64,000 bases of DNA from an uncultured Eubacteriales bacterium (lineage in GTDB: Bacteria; Bacillota; Clostridia; Peptostreptococcales; Anaerovoracaceae): assembly GCA_900315895.1 (NCBI GenBank), contig ONAY01000011.1, positions 21,082-85,081 of the forward strand. The letters run 5' to 3'. Position numbers and translations under genes: made by a program. Every line of letters begins with the position of its first letter. The first letter of the stretch is position 1. This document shows, one piece after another, positions 37,088-44,337 of the stretch. Under the pieces are notes generated by a model that worked only from the letters and a program-made list of their open reading frames with translations, was not told the origin of the DNA and searched no databases.

Positions 37088-37774
37088 ATGAAGGAACTGA
37101 TCGTTGAAGGTAAGAATATTACTATATACCCATCCGCTTCACAGGACGCGCCATTTGTCTGGCTGAATGTCTACGACGGAAAGGGCCTTGAGGAGCATGA
37201 GAGACTTAAAGAGATCGGCGCTCCGGATCACACTCTGATCGCAGTGGGAGGCGTGGATTACGACAATGACCTGTCACCATGGCCGGCACCGGCAGTGTTC
37301 AAAGGACAAGAGGACTTTGCAGGCGGTGCAGACGAATATCTTAAACTCCTCACCGGTAAGATAATGCCGGAGGTAGCAGAGATCCTGGACTCTGAACTGG
37401 GTCTGAGACCGGCATACAAAGCACTTGCAGGATATTCTATGGGAGGACTTTTCACACTGTACGCTATGATCAAGACCGGGGTCTTCAAAAGATTCGTATC
37501 TGCATCAGGGTCACTGTGGTACCCGGGATTTTTTGAAAAAATGAAGGACGCAGAGTTTCCGGCCGAGCCGGAAGCTGTGTACATTTCCCTGGGAGGCAAG
37601 GAATCGAAGACTAATAACCCTGTGATGGCTCAGGTGGAGACCAGGACGAGAGCGGTGAGAAATCTGCTTTATGAAAGGGGAGTAGAGGTGACCTTGGAAA
37701 TGAATCCGGGAAACCACTTCCGCGAGCCCGACATGAGAACTGCAAAAGGCATCAAATGGATCCTGGAGAGGTGA
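37088..37774 (+). CDS. Alpha/beta hydrolase, Fes/esterase-D-like
   Basis: 228 residues from ATG 37088, preceded by GGGAGG; an ATG at 37028 overlaps the terminator and has no site. The nucleophile elbow is GYSMGG (about residues 118-123), and a late histidine in NPGNHF (about 210) could complete the triad. SASGSLWYPGF is typical of the esterase family that includes ferric-enterobactin esterase-like and YbbA proteins. No signal peptide is present, so it is cytoplasmic. Substrate unknown. It is followed at 2 bp by the AlkZ-related gene. Confidence 0.83.
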   Translation: MKELIVEGKNITIYPSASQDAPFVWLNVYDGKGLEEHERLKEIGAPDHTLIAVGGVDYDNDLSPWPAPAVFKGQEDFAGGADEYLKLLTGKIMPEVAEILDSELGLRPAYKALAGYSMGGLFTLYAMIKTGVFKRFVSASGSLWYPGFFEKMKDAEFPAEPEAVYISLGGKESKTNNPVMAQVETRTRAVRNLLYERGVEVTLEMNPGNHFREPDMRTAKGIKWILER

Positions 37775-37776
37775 GT

Positions 37777-38469
37777 ATGAAGAAACGTTTCAAGACTGTA
37801 AGAACTAAAAAAGATCTGATCGAACTGGTTAACGATATCGGTTTCCTGCCGTTTTTCAGGAATCCAATAGAGGGGTTCTCTCTGGAGGATATCGCTTCCC
37901 CAAAAGCCTGGTACGACCCGGATTGGACCAACGGGATCAAGTGGCCCTGCTGGCAGTGGAAGGGAGAGGTGACCTGGGACCACGAGCTGGCCTACGCTAA
38001 GCTTTTTAGGGACAAGGCCGGTTTCGTTAGTTTGGAGTGGCTGGCGGATCTCTGTAATTACAGGCGTGACGGTTACGAATTCGAAGAGCGCTATGGCGAG
38101 GGACTGGCCCCGCATTCAGACAAGGAGGTCGTGGAGCTTCTGAGGGAGGCCGGACCCATGTTCACCAAGGAGATCAAGCAGGCCCTCGGGTATCGGAAGG
38201 GCGGCCGCAAAGGATTCGAGACCATCATCACCAGACTTCAGATGGAGACCTACGTGACGGTTACTGATTTCGAAAAGCAGGTAGCCAAGGACGGTACGGA
38301 GTACGGCTGGGGCGTGGGCCGCTACGCCCTGACAGAAGACTGGTGGGGCGAAGAGGCACTGGACCCTCAGGGGCTTGAACCGGAAGAGTCGCTGGAAAGT
38401 ATTTTGCGCAAGCTAAAGTGTGTACTGCCCGACGTGAGCGAGGCGGATATCAGGAAATTTTTAAAATAG
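37777..38469 (+). CDS. AlkZ-related winged-helix protein
   Basis: 230 residues from ATG 37777 (MKKRFKTVRTKKDL), with GAGAGG upstream. The pattern GFLPFF, GFSLEDI, WQWKG, YAKLFRDKAGFVSLEW and NYRRDGYEFEERY is that of a Firmicutes family annotated as AlkZ-related. The second half (FTKEIKQALGYRKGGRKGFETIITRLQ) resembles the winged-helix part of the AlkZ/YcaQ cross-link glycosylases. Whether it has glycosylase activity is not known. The family assignment is from memory. It is between the esterase and a NimA-like gene in one probable operon. Confidence 0.7.
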   Translation: MKKRFKTVRTKKDLIELVNDIGFLPFFRNPIEGFSLEDIASPKAWYDPDWTNGIKWPCWQWKGEVTWDHELAYAKLFRDKAGFVSLEWLADLCNYRRDGYEFEERYGEGLAPHSDKEVVELLREAGPMFTKEIKQALGYRKGGRKGFETIITRLQMETYVTVTDFEKQVAKDGTEYGWGVGRYALTEDWWGEEALDPQGLEPEESLESILRKLKCVLPDVSEADIRKFLK

Positions 38470-38478
38470 GTGGTATAA

Positions 38479-38949
38479 ATGAGACGAAAGGACAGAGAGG
38501 TCAGCGATCGCGCTGAGATCATTGAGATCATGAAGACTTGCGATGTATGCAGGTTAGGCATGGTGGATGAGGAAGGATTCGCATACATGGTGCCTTTGAA
38601 TTTTGGACTGGAAGCGAACGATGAGCATATAACGCTCTACTTCCACAGTGCGAAAGACGGGCACAAAATTGATCTGATGAAGAGGAAACCAGACGTAGCT
38701 TTTGAGATGGACTGCGGTCATGAGCTGGTATTCAATGAGGCGACAGGACACTGCACAATGAACTTTCAAAGCGTCATGGGACGCGGAAAGATAAGTTTCA
38801 TAGATGATCCGGAGGAAAAGTTCAGAGCGATGACGATCCTGACGGACGGATACCATGAGACACATTTCCAGTTCAACCCGAAGGCTATGCCCGTTACGGC
38901 AGTCTACAAGTTGGACGTGGAGACCATGACGGCCAAGAGAAAAGCGTAG
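38479..38949 (+). CDS. Pyridoxamine 5'-phosphate oxidase family protein (NimA-like)
   Basis: 156 residues. Split-barrel flavin-binding fold: MRRKDREVSDRAEIIEIM start, RLGMVDEEGFAYMVPLNFGLE (about 31-51), FHSAKDGHKIDLMKR (about 61-75) and VMGRGKI (about 100). Members bind FMN, F420 or haem; some NimA proteins give resistance to nitroimidazoles, but most have unknown roles. It follows the AlkZ-related gene by 9 bp. Confidence 0.87.
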   Translation: MRRKDREVSDRAEIIEIMKTCDVCRLGMVDEEGFAYMVPLNFGLEANDEHITLYFHSAKDGHKIDLMKRKPDVAFEMDCGHELVFNEATGHCTMNFQSVMGRGKISFIDDPEEKFRAMTILTDGYHETHFQFNPKAMPVTAVYKLDVETMTAKRKA

Positions 38950-38956
38950 AATTGGC

Positions 38957-38986
38957 TTGAGAGCGGCCGGGGGTTTTTGATATAAT
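38957..38986 (+). promoter_or_regulatory. Promoter of deoD
   Basis: TTGAGA (38957-38962), an 18-bp spacer and an extended -10 TGATATAAT (38978-38986), about 70 bp before the ATG of deoD. Confidence 0.75.
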
Positions 38987-39055
38987 TATACGGTTGGATG
39001 CCATTGGCTCATCCATGACTTATAACGCAAAACATTCAGGAAGGAAGGATCATAT

Positions 39056-39784
39056 ATGGAAATCAAAGAAAGCATCAGCGCATGCATATCACAGAAGGAC
39101 GAGATCGCCAAAGTCGTGCTCATGCCAGGAGACCCTCTTCGCGCAAAGGCTGTGGCGGACAACTATATGACAGACGTGGTCTGCTTCAACGATACCAGGA
39201 ACATGCTGGGATTCACCGGAACTTACAAGGGTAAGAGGATCTCAGTCATGGGTTCAGGCATGGGGATCCCGTCAATGTGCCTCTACGCTCACGAACTCTA
39301 CACCCAGTTCGGAGTGGACGCCATCATCAGGATCGGCTCCGCCGGCGGACTGGACATGGGAGTTGAAGCCAAGGACATAGTCATTGCCATGGCTGCTTCA
39401 TCCAACTCTAATTCAGGAAATGCCTATGGCATTCCCGGACAGCTGGCTGCCTGCGCGGACTACGACATGCTGGAAGAGGCAGTAAGGCTTGCCAAGGAAA
39501 AAGGCTGCAACTACAAGGTAGGCAAGGTCTACAGCTCCGACTTCTTCTACTATCCTCAGGCTGGCCTCAATGAGAGACTGAGAGACCTGGGACACTTGGC
39601 AGTTGAAATGGAGTCTGCAGGACTCTACTGGACAGCCTGCGGAGATGGCAAAAAGGCCTTGACGGTGCTTTCGATCTCCGACCATCTGTTCAAGCCCATC
39701 GCACTGACCGCTGAGGAGCGCCAGAACAGCTTCACAGACATGATGGAGATCGCCCTGGACACTGCGTGGAAGTTCACGGAGTAA
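39056..39784 (+). CDS. deoD: Purine-nucleoside phosphorylase, DeoD type
   Basis: 242 residues, slightly over the usual 235. The conserved VLMPGDPLRAKAVADNY (about 22-38), IRIGSAGGL (about 86-94), VEMESAGLYW (about 183-192) and SISDHLF (about 206-212, with the catalytic Asp) are all present. It phosphorolyses purine (deoxy)nucleosides to base plus (deoxy)ribose-1-phosphate in the cytoplasm as a hexamer. AGGAAGGAAGG precedes the ATG. It is followed immediately by the remnant of an amidohydrolase gene. Confidence 0.95.
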   Translation: MEIKESISACISQKDEIAKVVLMPGDPLRAKAVADNYMTDVVCFNDTRNMLGFTGTYKGKRISVMGSGMGIPSMCLYAHELYTQFGVDAIIRIGSAGGLDMGVEAKDIVIAMAASSNSNSGNAYGIPGQLAACADYDMLEEAVRLAKEKGCNYKVGKVYSSDFFYYPQAGLNERLRDLGHLAVEMESAGLYWTACGDGKKALTVLSISDHLFKPIALTAEERQNSFTDMMEIALDTAWKFTE

Positions 39785-39785
39785 G

Positions 39786-39941
39786 ATGGACGTACAGCAT
39801 AAGCCCATGAAGGTGGATGAGAAGAAGCCCGACCACAACCCGGGAGGAATCTCATACGTATACGTAAACGGAAGCCCGGTCATCGCCGGTGGTGAGTACT
39901 TAGGCGGCGTGCGCCAGGGAGTTGTAGTGCTCAAAAAATAA
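39786..39941 (+). pseudogene. C-terminal remnant of an N-acyl-D-amino-acid deacylase-like amidohydrolase
   Basis: A 51-codon open frame beginning one base after the deoD stop. Residues 15-51 (PDHNPGGISYVYVNGSPV, then GEYLGGVRQGVVVLKK) match the C-terminal strand region of D-aminoacylase/deacylase-type amidohydrolases, which pack at the end of the ~500-residue enzyme. The catalytic barrel is missing. This is therefore the last tenth of a deleted gene, fused next to deoD, unless the short frame was kept for another use. Confidence 0.65.
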
Positions 39942-39961
39942 TATTGGCTGATGAAACAGCA

Positions 39962-39987
39962 GGCCCCCGGGGACATCCCCGGGGGCC
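39962..39987. terminator. GC-rich hairpin between convergent genes
   Basis: Twelve-base-pair perfect stem GGCCCCCGGGGA/TCCCCGGGGGCC. The T runs are short on both sides (GTTTGGG on plus), so it is a probable shared terminator for deoD (plus) and the Na/Pi transporter (minus). Confidence 0.6.
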
Positions 39988-39994
39988 GTTTGGG

Positions 39995-41749
39995 TTACAG
40001 AACGTATTTCTTTTTAAATTCGCTGAAGTATCTTTGGAAATCCTCATCGGACCTGTAGTCATGTTGAATGTGGTACTCATGTGCTTCGGTACCGTTGGGA
40101 CTGGATTCTATGATGTCCACTGCAACGTTTGAACAGTGATCGGATATCCTCTCATAGTCTGTTAGAAGGTCATTGAATACAAATCCGTTCTCAAGAGTGC
40201 ACTCCTGACGGCTCACTCTGGCTATATGGTTGGCCTTGATCTCGTCGCAGAGATCGTCGATGACTTCCTCAAGGGGATCGATCCTCATGGCCAGCTGAGT
40301 ATCGTTTTCTACGAAGGCTTTGATGGTCATATCGGTGATCTCATCGATGGCATCTTCCAGAACTCTGAGTTCCTTATCGGCGCTGTTGGAGAAAACAAGT
40401 TTTTTGCTGTGGATCTCTTCCACGGCCTCGCCGATGTTTTTTGCGTGGTCAGAGATCCTTTCGAAGTCGGAGAGGACTCTCAGATACTTGCTTACGTCTC
40501 TGGACTGATCATCATCCAAGGTAGCATTAGTGATCTTAAACAGGTATGTGCCCAGCTTATCTTCGTATCTGTCCAGGACTCCTTCGAGGTCGAAGACTTT
40601 CTTCAGTTTGTCTCTGCTGAAGTCACGTCTCACATCCACTGCGGAAGAGACGCTTTCCAGGGCCTTGGCAGCCATGGAGTCTATGACTGTTTTGCTCTGG
40701 GTAAGGGCCAGGGCAGGGTGGGTCAGGAATCTGGATTCCAGCCTGTCCATATCGGCCTGCTCTGCGGCAGCCTCTTCGCTTTCGGGGAAGATGGCGCAAA
40801 CTATTCTTTCAAGCATACCGATGGCCGGCGACAGAACGGTGACTACTGCCAGCCTGTAGAGGGTGTTCACAAGGGCGACGCCCACCATGGTCATGATGCT
40901 CTGCATGAAGCCGAAGCCGATGATCGCATTGAGAATGTAGAAGACTATTCCGACTATGATGGCGCCAAGCACATCGATTATCAGGTATACGAAGGCAGTG
41001 CGCTTACCGTTGACACTGGCGCCGAGAGCGCTGAGCATAACGGGGACAGAAGCACCGATACCTATACCCATGATGATGGGGAAGGCCATGTCGAACTCCA
41101 CGGCACCGGTCATGGCCAGGGCCTGGAGAATACCTACTGCAGCGCTGGCGCTCTGGATCACTGCGGTGATCAGAAGTCCGGCCAGGACGCCCAGAACGGG
41201 ATTGGTGAAGCTGGTAAGCATATGAATGAACCGGGGATCTTCTCTTAAGGGCTCGATGGCTCCGGACATCGTGCTCATCCCGTACATCAGCACCGCGAAT
41301 CCCATCATGATGCCGCCCACGTTCTTGGAAGTCGTCTTGCCTGAGAACATCCAGAGGGCGATACCGATCAGGGCTACCACGCCGGTCAGCACTTCAGTGC
41401 TGAAGAAGGATGCCACTCCCGATCCGCCTAAGCTGTTCAAGGCCAGGATCCAGCCGGTGATGCTGGTGCCTAGGATCGCTCCAAGCACCACTCCGATGGC
41501 CTGTCTTACCTTCATCATGCCGGAGTTTACGAAGCCCACCACCATGACTGATGTGGCGGATGATGACTGGATAACTGCGGTGACTCCCGTACCCAGCAAA
41601 ACACCTTTTATCGGGTTTCCTGCCAGTTTGTACAGGACCATTTCCATCTTGCTGCCTGCAACTTTTTTGAGGGAATCTCCCATTACGGACATTCCGAAGA
41701 GAAAGCAGGCTACACCGCCCAAAAGTGATATTATATTAGTAAAATCCAT
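39995..41749 (-). CDS. Na/Pi cotransporter family protein with C-terminal PhoU-like domain
   Basis: 584 residues. Two inverted repeats of the NptA type: TAVIQSSSATSVMVVGFVNSG (about 56-76) and TAVIQSASAAVGILQALAMTG (about 196-216), with eight or so membrane helices to residue 320. A PhoU-like helical domain follows (about 370-560). The family is described as sodium-dependent phosphate transporters; direction and ion in this branch are not certain. Its leader carries a probable manganese riboswitch and a terminator (41786-41905), unusual for this family. Confidence 0.9.
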   Translation of the reverse strand: MDFTNIISLLGGVACFLFGMSVMGDSLKKVAGSKMEMVLYKLAGNPIKGVLLGTGVTAVIQSSSATSVMVVGFVNSGMMKVRQAIGVVLGAILGTSITGWILALNSLGGSGVASFFSTEVLTGVVALIGIALWMFSGKTTSKNVGGIMMGFAVLMYGMSTMSGAIEPLREDPRFIHMLTSFTNPVLGVLAGLLITAVIQSASAAVGILQALAMTGAVEFDMAFPIIMGIGIGASVPVMLSALGASVNGKRTAFVYLIIDVLGAIIVGIVFYILNAIIGFGFMQSIMTMVGVALVNTLYRLAVVTVLSPAIGMLERIVCAIFPESEEAAAEQADMDRLESRFLTHPALALTQSKTVIDSMAAKALESVSSAVDVRRDFSRDKLKKVFDLEGVLDRYEDKLGTYLFKITNATLDDDQSRDVSKYLRVLSDFERISDHAKNIGEAVEEIHSKKLVFSNSADKELRVLEDAIDEITDMTIKAFVENDTQLAMRIDPLEEVIDDLCDEIKANHIARVSRQECTLENGFVFNDLLTDYERISDHCSNVAVDIIESSPNGTEAHEYHIQHDYRSDEDFQRYFSEFKKKYVL

Positions 41750-41785
41750 ACTGTTGCAGAACCTCCATTATCTGCTGTTATCTAC

Positions 41786-41822
41786 AAAAAAAGACTCACA
41801 CCGCAAAATACGGCGAAAGTCT
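41786..41822 (-). terminator. Riboswitch-linked terminator upstream of the Na/Pi transporter
   Basis: Minus-strand hairpin AGACTTTCGCC...GGTGTGAGTCT followed by TTTTTTT, 36 bases before the start codon. Its 5' arm overlaps the 3' end of the aptamer (GCGAGACT), the usual expression-platform arrangement. Confidence 0.75.
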
Positions 41823-41905
41823 CGCTACTTCGAACATATTCCGGGGCAGATGTCCCGTATTGACGAAATATGTCACGCATTTCTGCGCAAGCTACTCCCT
41901 AATCT
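41818..41905 (-). promoter_or_regulatory. Probable yybP-ykoY (Mn2+) riboswitch aptamer
   Basis: On the minus strand the leader contains AGGGAGTAGC near its 5' end, the junction CGTCAATACG, a stem CATATT/AATATG, and GTAGCGAGACT at its 3' end. These match the conserved loops of yybP-ykoY aptamers (GGGGAGUAG and GCAAGACC) and the segment between. The P1 stem is weaker than usual. Family knowledge: Mn2+ binding normally turns expression on, usually for Mn exporters. Here the controlled gene is the Na/Pi-type transporter. Confidence 0.7.
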
Positions 41906-41914
41906 ACCTATATC

Positions 41915-41944
41915 AATAAAACATAAACTACTTTATATGTCAAG
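41915..41944 (-). promoter_or_regulatory. Promoter of the riboswitch-controlled Na/Pi transporter
   Basis: On the minus strand TTGACA (41939-41944) is followed after 18 bp by TTTATT (41915-41920), placing the RNA start just ahead of the aptamer. Confidence 0.6.
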
Positions 41945-41952
41945 TTTTAATG

Positions 41953-41961
41953 TGGTATAAT
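41953..41961 (+). promoter_or_regulatory. Extended -10 promoter of the lipoprotein gene
   Basis: TGGTATAAT at 41953-41961, with only a weak -35 upstream (TTATAT at 41933). The ATG is at 42018. The region is divergent with the riboswitch promoter. Confidence 0.6.
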
Positions 41962-42017
41962 AAGTCGAAAACCCGGGTTAGACCGGCAGTGTTTAGTACA
42001 AAGAAAGGGAAAGAGCG

Positions 42018-42638
42018 ATGAAGAAGCTTTTAGTCATTTTGATTGCAGTATTTATGATATTTGGAACCGCGGCCTGCGGAGGAAATTCAGGCGGAAGCGA
42101 TACACCTGCTCCCGCAGGGGATTTTGACTTTGAAGCCTGTAAGACCATAGGAGATCTTATGGCATTGAACGCTGAGGACTCCCAGTGGGGCAGCCACGAT
42201 CTGGAGTTCACTTACGGTTTCCAGTTAAATGGCTCATACTATAGGGCAAAGGCTGAGATGACCTCAGAGCAGCAGGACGCACTTTTTAATATCGATTATT
42301 CGGATCAGGACTACGAAGAACAGGAGAGGGCGATCATCTCTGAGTTCGAGATCACAGAGAGACAGGAACTGGACACTCTGATCCTCAGTCAGGAACAGCT
42401 GGACGGCCTTAAAGGAAAGACCGGTCAGGATCTTCTTAATGAAGGATGGACCACCGGATATGGGTACAACCTGGCAGCAGGCGAGTTCTGGATGTACAAC
42501 GGCCCCTTCGTATATGCTGTAGTATTCGACGGAGATTTCAGCGACATGGATGACATTGAGGACGAAGAGGAATTTATCAAGGATCTCAAGGTGAAATCAG
42601 CCGAGTTCATGTCCATGGGAGACGTTACCAACTGGTAA
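42018..42638 (+). CDS. Putative lipoprotein of unknown function
   Basis: 206 residues. Signal peptide MKKLLVILIAVFMIFGTAAC with Cys20 followed by GG fits a lipoprotein signal (TAAC lipobox), so it should be anchored to the outer face of the cell membrane. A Gly/Ser/Pro linker (about 21-35) precedes an acidic domain ending DDIEDEEEFIKDLKVKSAEF. No family recognised. AAAGGGA is upstream of the ATG. A single-gene unit between the Na/Pi transporter and a convergent TauE gene. Confidence 0.75.
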   Translation: MKKLLVILIAVFMIFGTAACGGNSGGSDTPAPAGDFDFEACKTIGDLMALNAEDSQWGSHDLEFTYGFQLNGSYYRAKAEMTSEQQDALFNIDYSDQDYEEQERAIISEFEITERQELDTLILSQEQLDGLKGKTGQDLLNEGWTTGYGYNLAAGEFWMYNGPFVYAVVFDGDFSDMDDIEDEEEFIKDLKVKSAEFMSMGDVTNW

Positions 42639-42659
42639 GGCTTGAAACAACAAATACGA

Positions 42660-42692
42660 AAAATCAAAAGCGGGTCGCAGATACCCGCTTCT
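42660..42692 (-). terminator. Bidirectional terminator between lipoprotein and TauE genes
   Basis: Stem AGCGGGT/ACCCGCT (42669-42689). On the minus strand it is followed by TTTTGATTTTT, and on the plus strand by the weaker TCTTGCTATTTTTT. Confidence 0.7.
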
Positions 42693-42694
42693 TG

Positions 42695-43552
42695 CTATTT
42701 TTTGATGAGAGTTATTACCGCGATCAGAATGACTCCTATGAGCAGGAGGTTCAGCACAGTGGCGTTTATGGAGATGGCCAGTATGGTGCCGATGAACGCG
42801 GTGACGCAGCCTGCGGTGACGGCGGAGACCGCAAGTTTTTTGTTGTAACGTCTGCGGCGCACCACGTTGATGCCGCCGGTGACCACTGAGATGGGTACGC
42901 TGCCGAGAAGCAGGGTGAGCACGGCGATGGGGGACATGCCCAGAAGCATGAGGACAGTGGTGGTAAAAGGTTTTGCGGGAATGCCCAGCATGTTGGTGAA
43001 GCCGAAGATCAGCGTGAGGATACCCATGACAGCCAGCTTCCAGCCTGTAAGGGCAGTAGCTGTTCCGGGGGCGCCGGAGCTTAAGATCATCCTTATGACC
43101 ATGGCCGCCACAGCTGCGATTAGGAGGATGACAAGAGCCTTCCTTATGACCTCACCGTCCATTTTGCCCACGGCGCGGGACCCGAAGAAGCTGCCGATGG
43201 CCAGGGTCACCATGAATACCAGAAGTGTCACGGTGTCCACCGGCGGGGCGTTTCTGAGATAGAGGAAGGCTATGAAGGCACCGGGCACGATGCCGGAGGT
43301 GATCAGGCAGTCCGGAAGGGTTTCCGGGTCGGCCAGCTTGAGCTTCCTCACCACTATGGTGTTCATGACGAAATCCGATATTCCTATGGTGCAGAGAAAG
43401 TATACGATGGCTTCCGCAACCATGGTCCCTCTCAGACTTCCCCGTTCAAGAGCAAAAGATCTGCGGTCCCTGAGCGCATCTCTCAGAATGGATACCGCGT
43501 AGATAGTGCCTGCCGCAAGAAATGCGGCTCCGATGATATGTTGAATAGACAT
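42695..43552 (-). CDS. Sulfite exporter TauE/SafE family membrane protein
   Basis: 285 residues with about eight hydrophobic helices arranged as two repeats. The first repeat has AIVYFLCTIGISDFVMNTIV, and the second has GILTLIFGFTNMLGIPAKPF followed by LGSVPISVVTGG. The family carries anions such as sulfite or organosulfonates; the substrate is not known here. It lies 6 bp after pcp on the minus strand and ends at a shared terminator. Confidence 0.85.
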   Translation of the reverse strand: MSIQHIIGAAFLAAGTIYAVSILRDALRDRRSFALERGSLRGTMVAEAIVYFLCTIGISDFVMNTIVVRKLKLADPETLPDCLITSGIVPGAFIAFLYLRNAPPVDTVTLLVFMVTLAIGSFFGSRAVGKMDGEVIRKALVILLIAAVAAMVIRMILSSGAPGTATALTGWKLAVMGILTLIFGFTNMLGIPAKPFTTTVLMLLGMSPIAVLTLLLGSVPISVVTGGINVVRRRRYNKKLAVSAVTAGCVTAFIGTILAISINATVLNLLLIGVILIAVITLIKK

Positions 43553-43558
43553 AGTTGA

Positions 43559-44170
43559 TCACCTGATGCATTTTATGGCTTCTTCCACCGCAGCTGCCAT
43601 TTGCTCTACAGTCAGGGAGAAGGGCTGGGGCTCAGGCCTTGAAGCGGCCTGGTCCGGGGTGATGGGCAGGTGGATGAAGCCCACTTGAGTATCGGTTTCC
43701 GTGAAGCGCTCCAGAAGGGAGTAGAAAAGGTCGTTACAGACGAAGGTCCCCGCTGAATAGGATACTGAGGAAGGGATGCCAGCATCTCTCATGGCCTGTG
43801 CCATATCCCAAACGGGAAGCTTAGTGAAGATCCCGTCGGGACCGCCTGGGACGATCTCCTCATTCATGGGCTCCAACCCGGCGTTGTCGGGGATCCGGGC
43901 ATTCTTGAGATTGATCCCGATCTTCTCTGGGGTCACTTCCTTGCGGCCCTCTGCCTGACCGAGACAGAGGATAACGTCCGGTTCAAATTTCAGGGCGGAG
44001 TCTATGACAGACTTCGCTGCGAACCCGAAGATCACCGGGACCTCCATCTTAATTATCCTGAAATCGCCGATGGCATCGGGAAGTGATATCAGGGTCAGGA
44101 GGGAGGAGTTCATCTTCTCGCCTTCGAAGGGCTCAAAGGCTGTTAATAGGAGTTTTTTCATATGTTTCAT
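43559..44170 (-). CDS. pcp: Pyroglutamyl-peptidase I
   Basis: 203 residues. A cysteine peptidase that removes N-terminal pyroglutamate in the cytoplasm. The catalytic triad is readable as the glutamate in GQAEGRKEVTPEKIG (about residue 75-90), the cysteine in SAGTFVCNDLFY (about 144) and the histidine in VGFIHLP (about 167). ATG 44161 (MKKLLLTAFEPFEG) is an alternative start and fits the ribosome-binding-site spacing better. First gene of a two-gene unit with the TauE transporter, a link that may only be transcriptional. Confidence 0.92.
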   Translation of the reverse strand: MKHMKKLLLTAFEPFEGEKMNSSLLTLISLPDAIGDFRIIKMEVPVIFGFAAKSVIDSALKFEPDVILCLGQAEGRKEVTPEKIGINLKNARIPDNAGLEPMNEEIVPGGPDGIFTKLPVWDMAQAMRDAGIPSSVSYSAGTFVCNDLFYSLLERFTETDTQVGFIHLPITPDQAASRPEPQPFSLTVEQMAAAVEEAIKCIR

Positions 44171-44261
44171 GTCCTTTCGGCACTGTGTTTCAGGGGATAT
44201 TTTACAGTTTCAGAGGCCTTTAGGCAAGTGCCGGATGCACCCTTACAAAAGTATTATTTCC

Positions 44262-44290
44262 TTGTATATAATACTATTCTTTGATATAAT
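44262..44290 (+). promoter_or_regulatory. Promoter of the second polysaccharide block
   Basis: TTGTAT (44262-44267), a 17-bp spacer and an extended -10 TGATATAAT (44282-44290), 48 bp upstream of the first ATG. The nearest GGAGGAG is 25 bases from that ATG, so the ribosome binding site of the first gene is weak. Confidence 0.75.
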
Positions 44291-44337
44291 AAAATGAAAA
44301 ATTATGTGGAGGAGACTGCCCTTAAGGCAAATTACTG

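Noticed and set aside
38950-39055. Purine riboswitch before deoD
   Set aside because: A promoter and a short hairpin are present, but the conserved purine aptamer loops and P1 junction are not seen.
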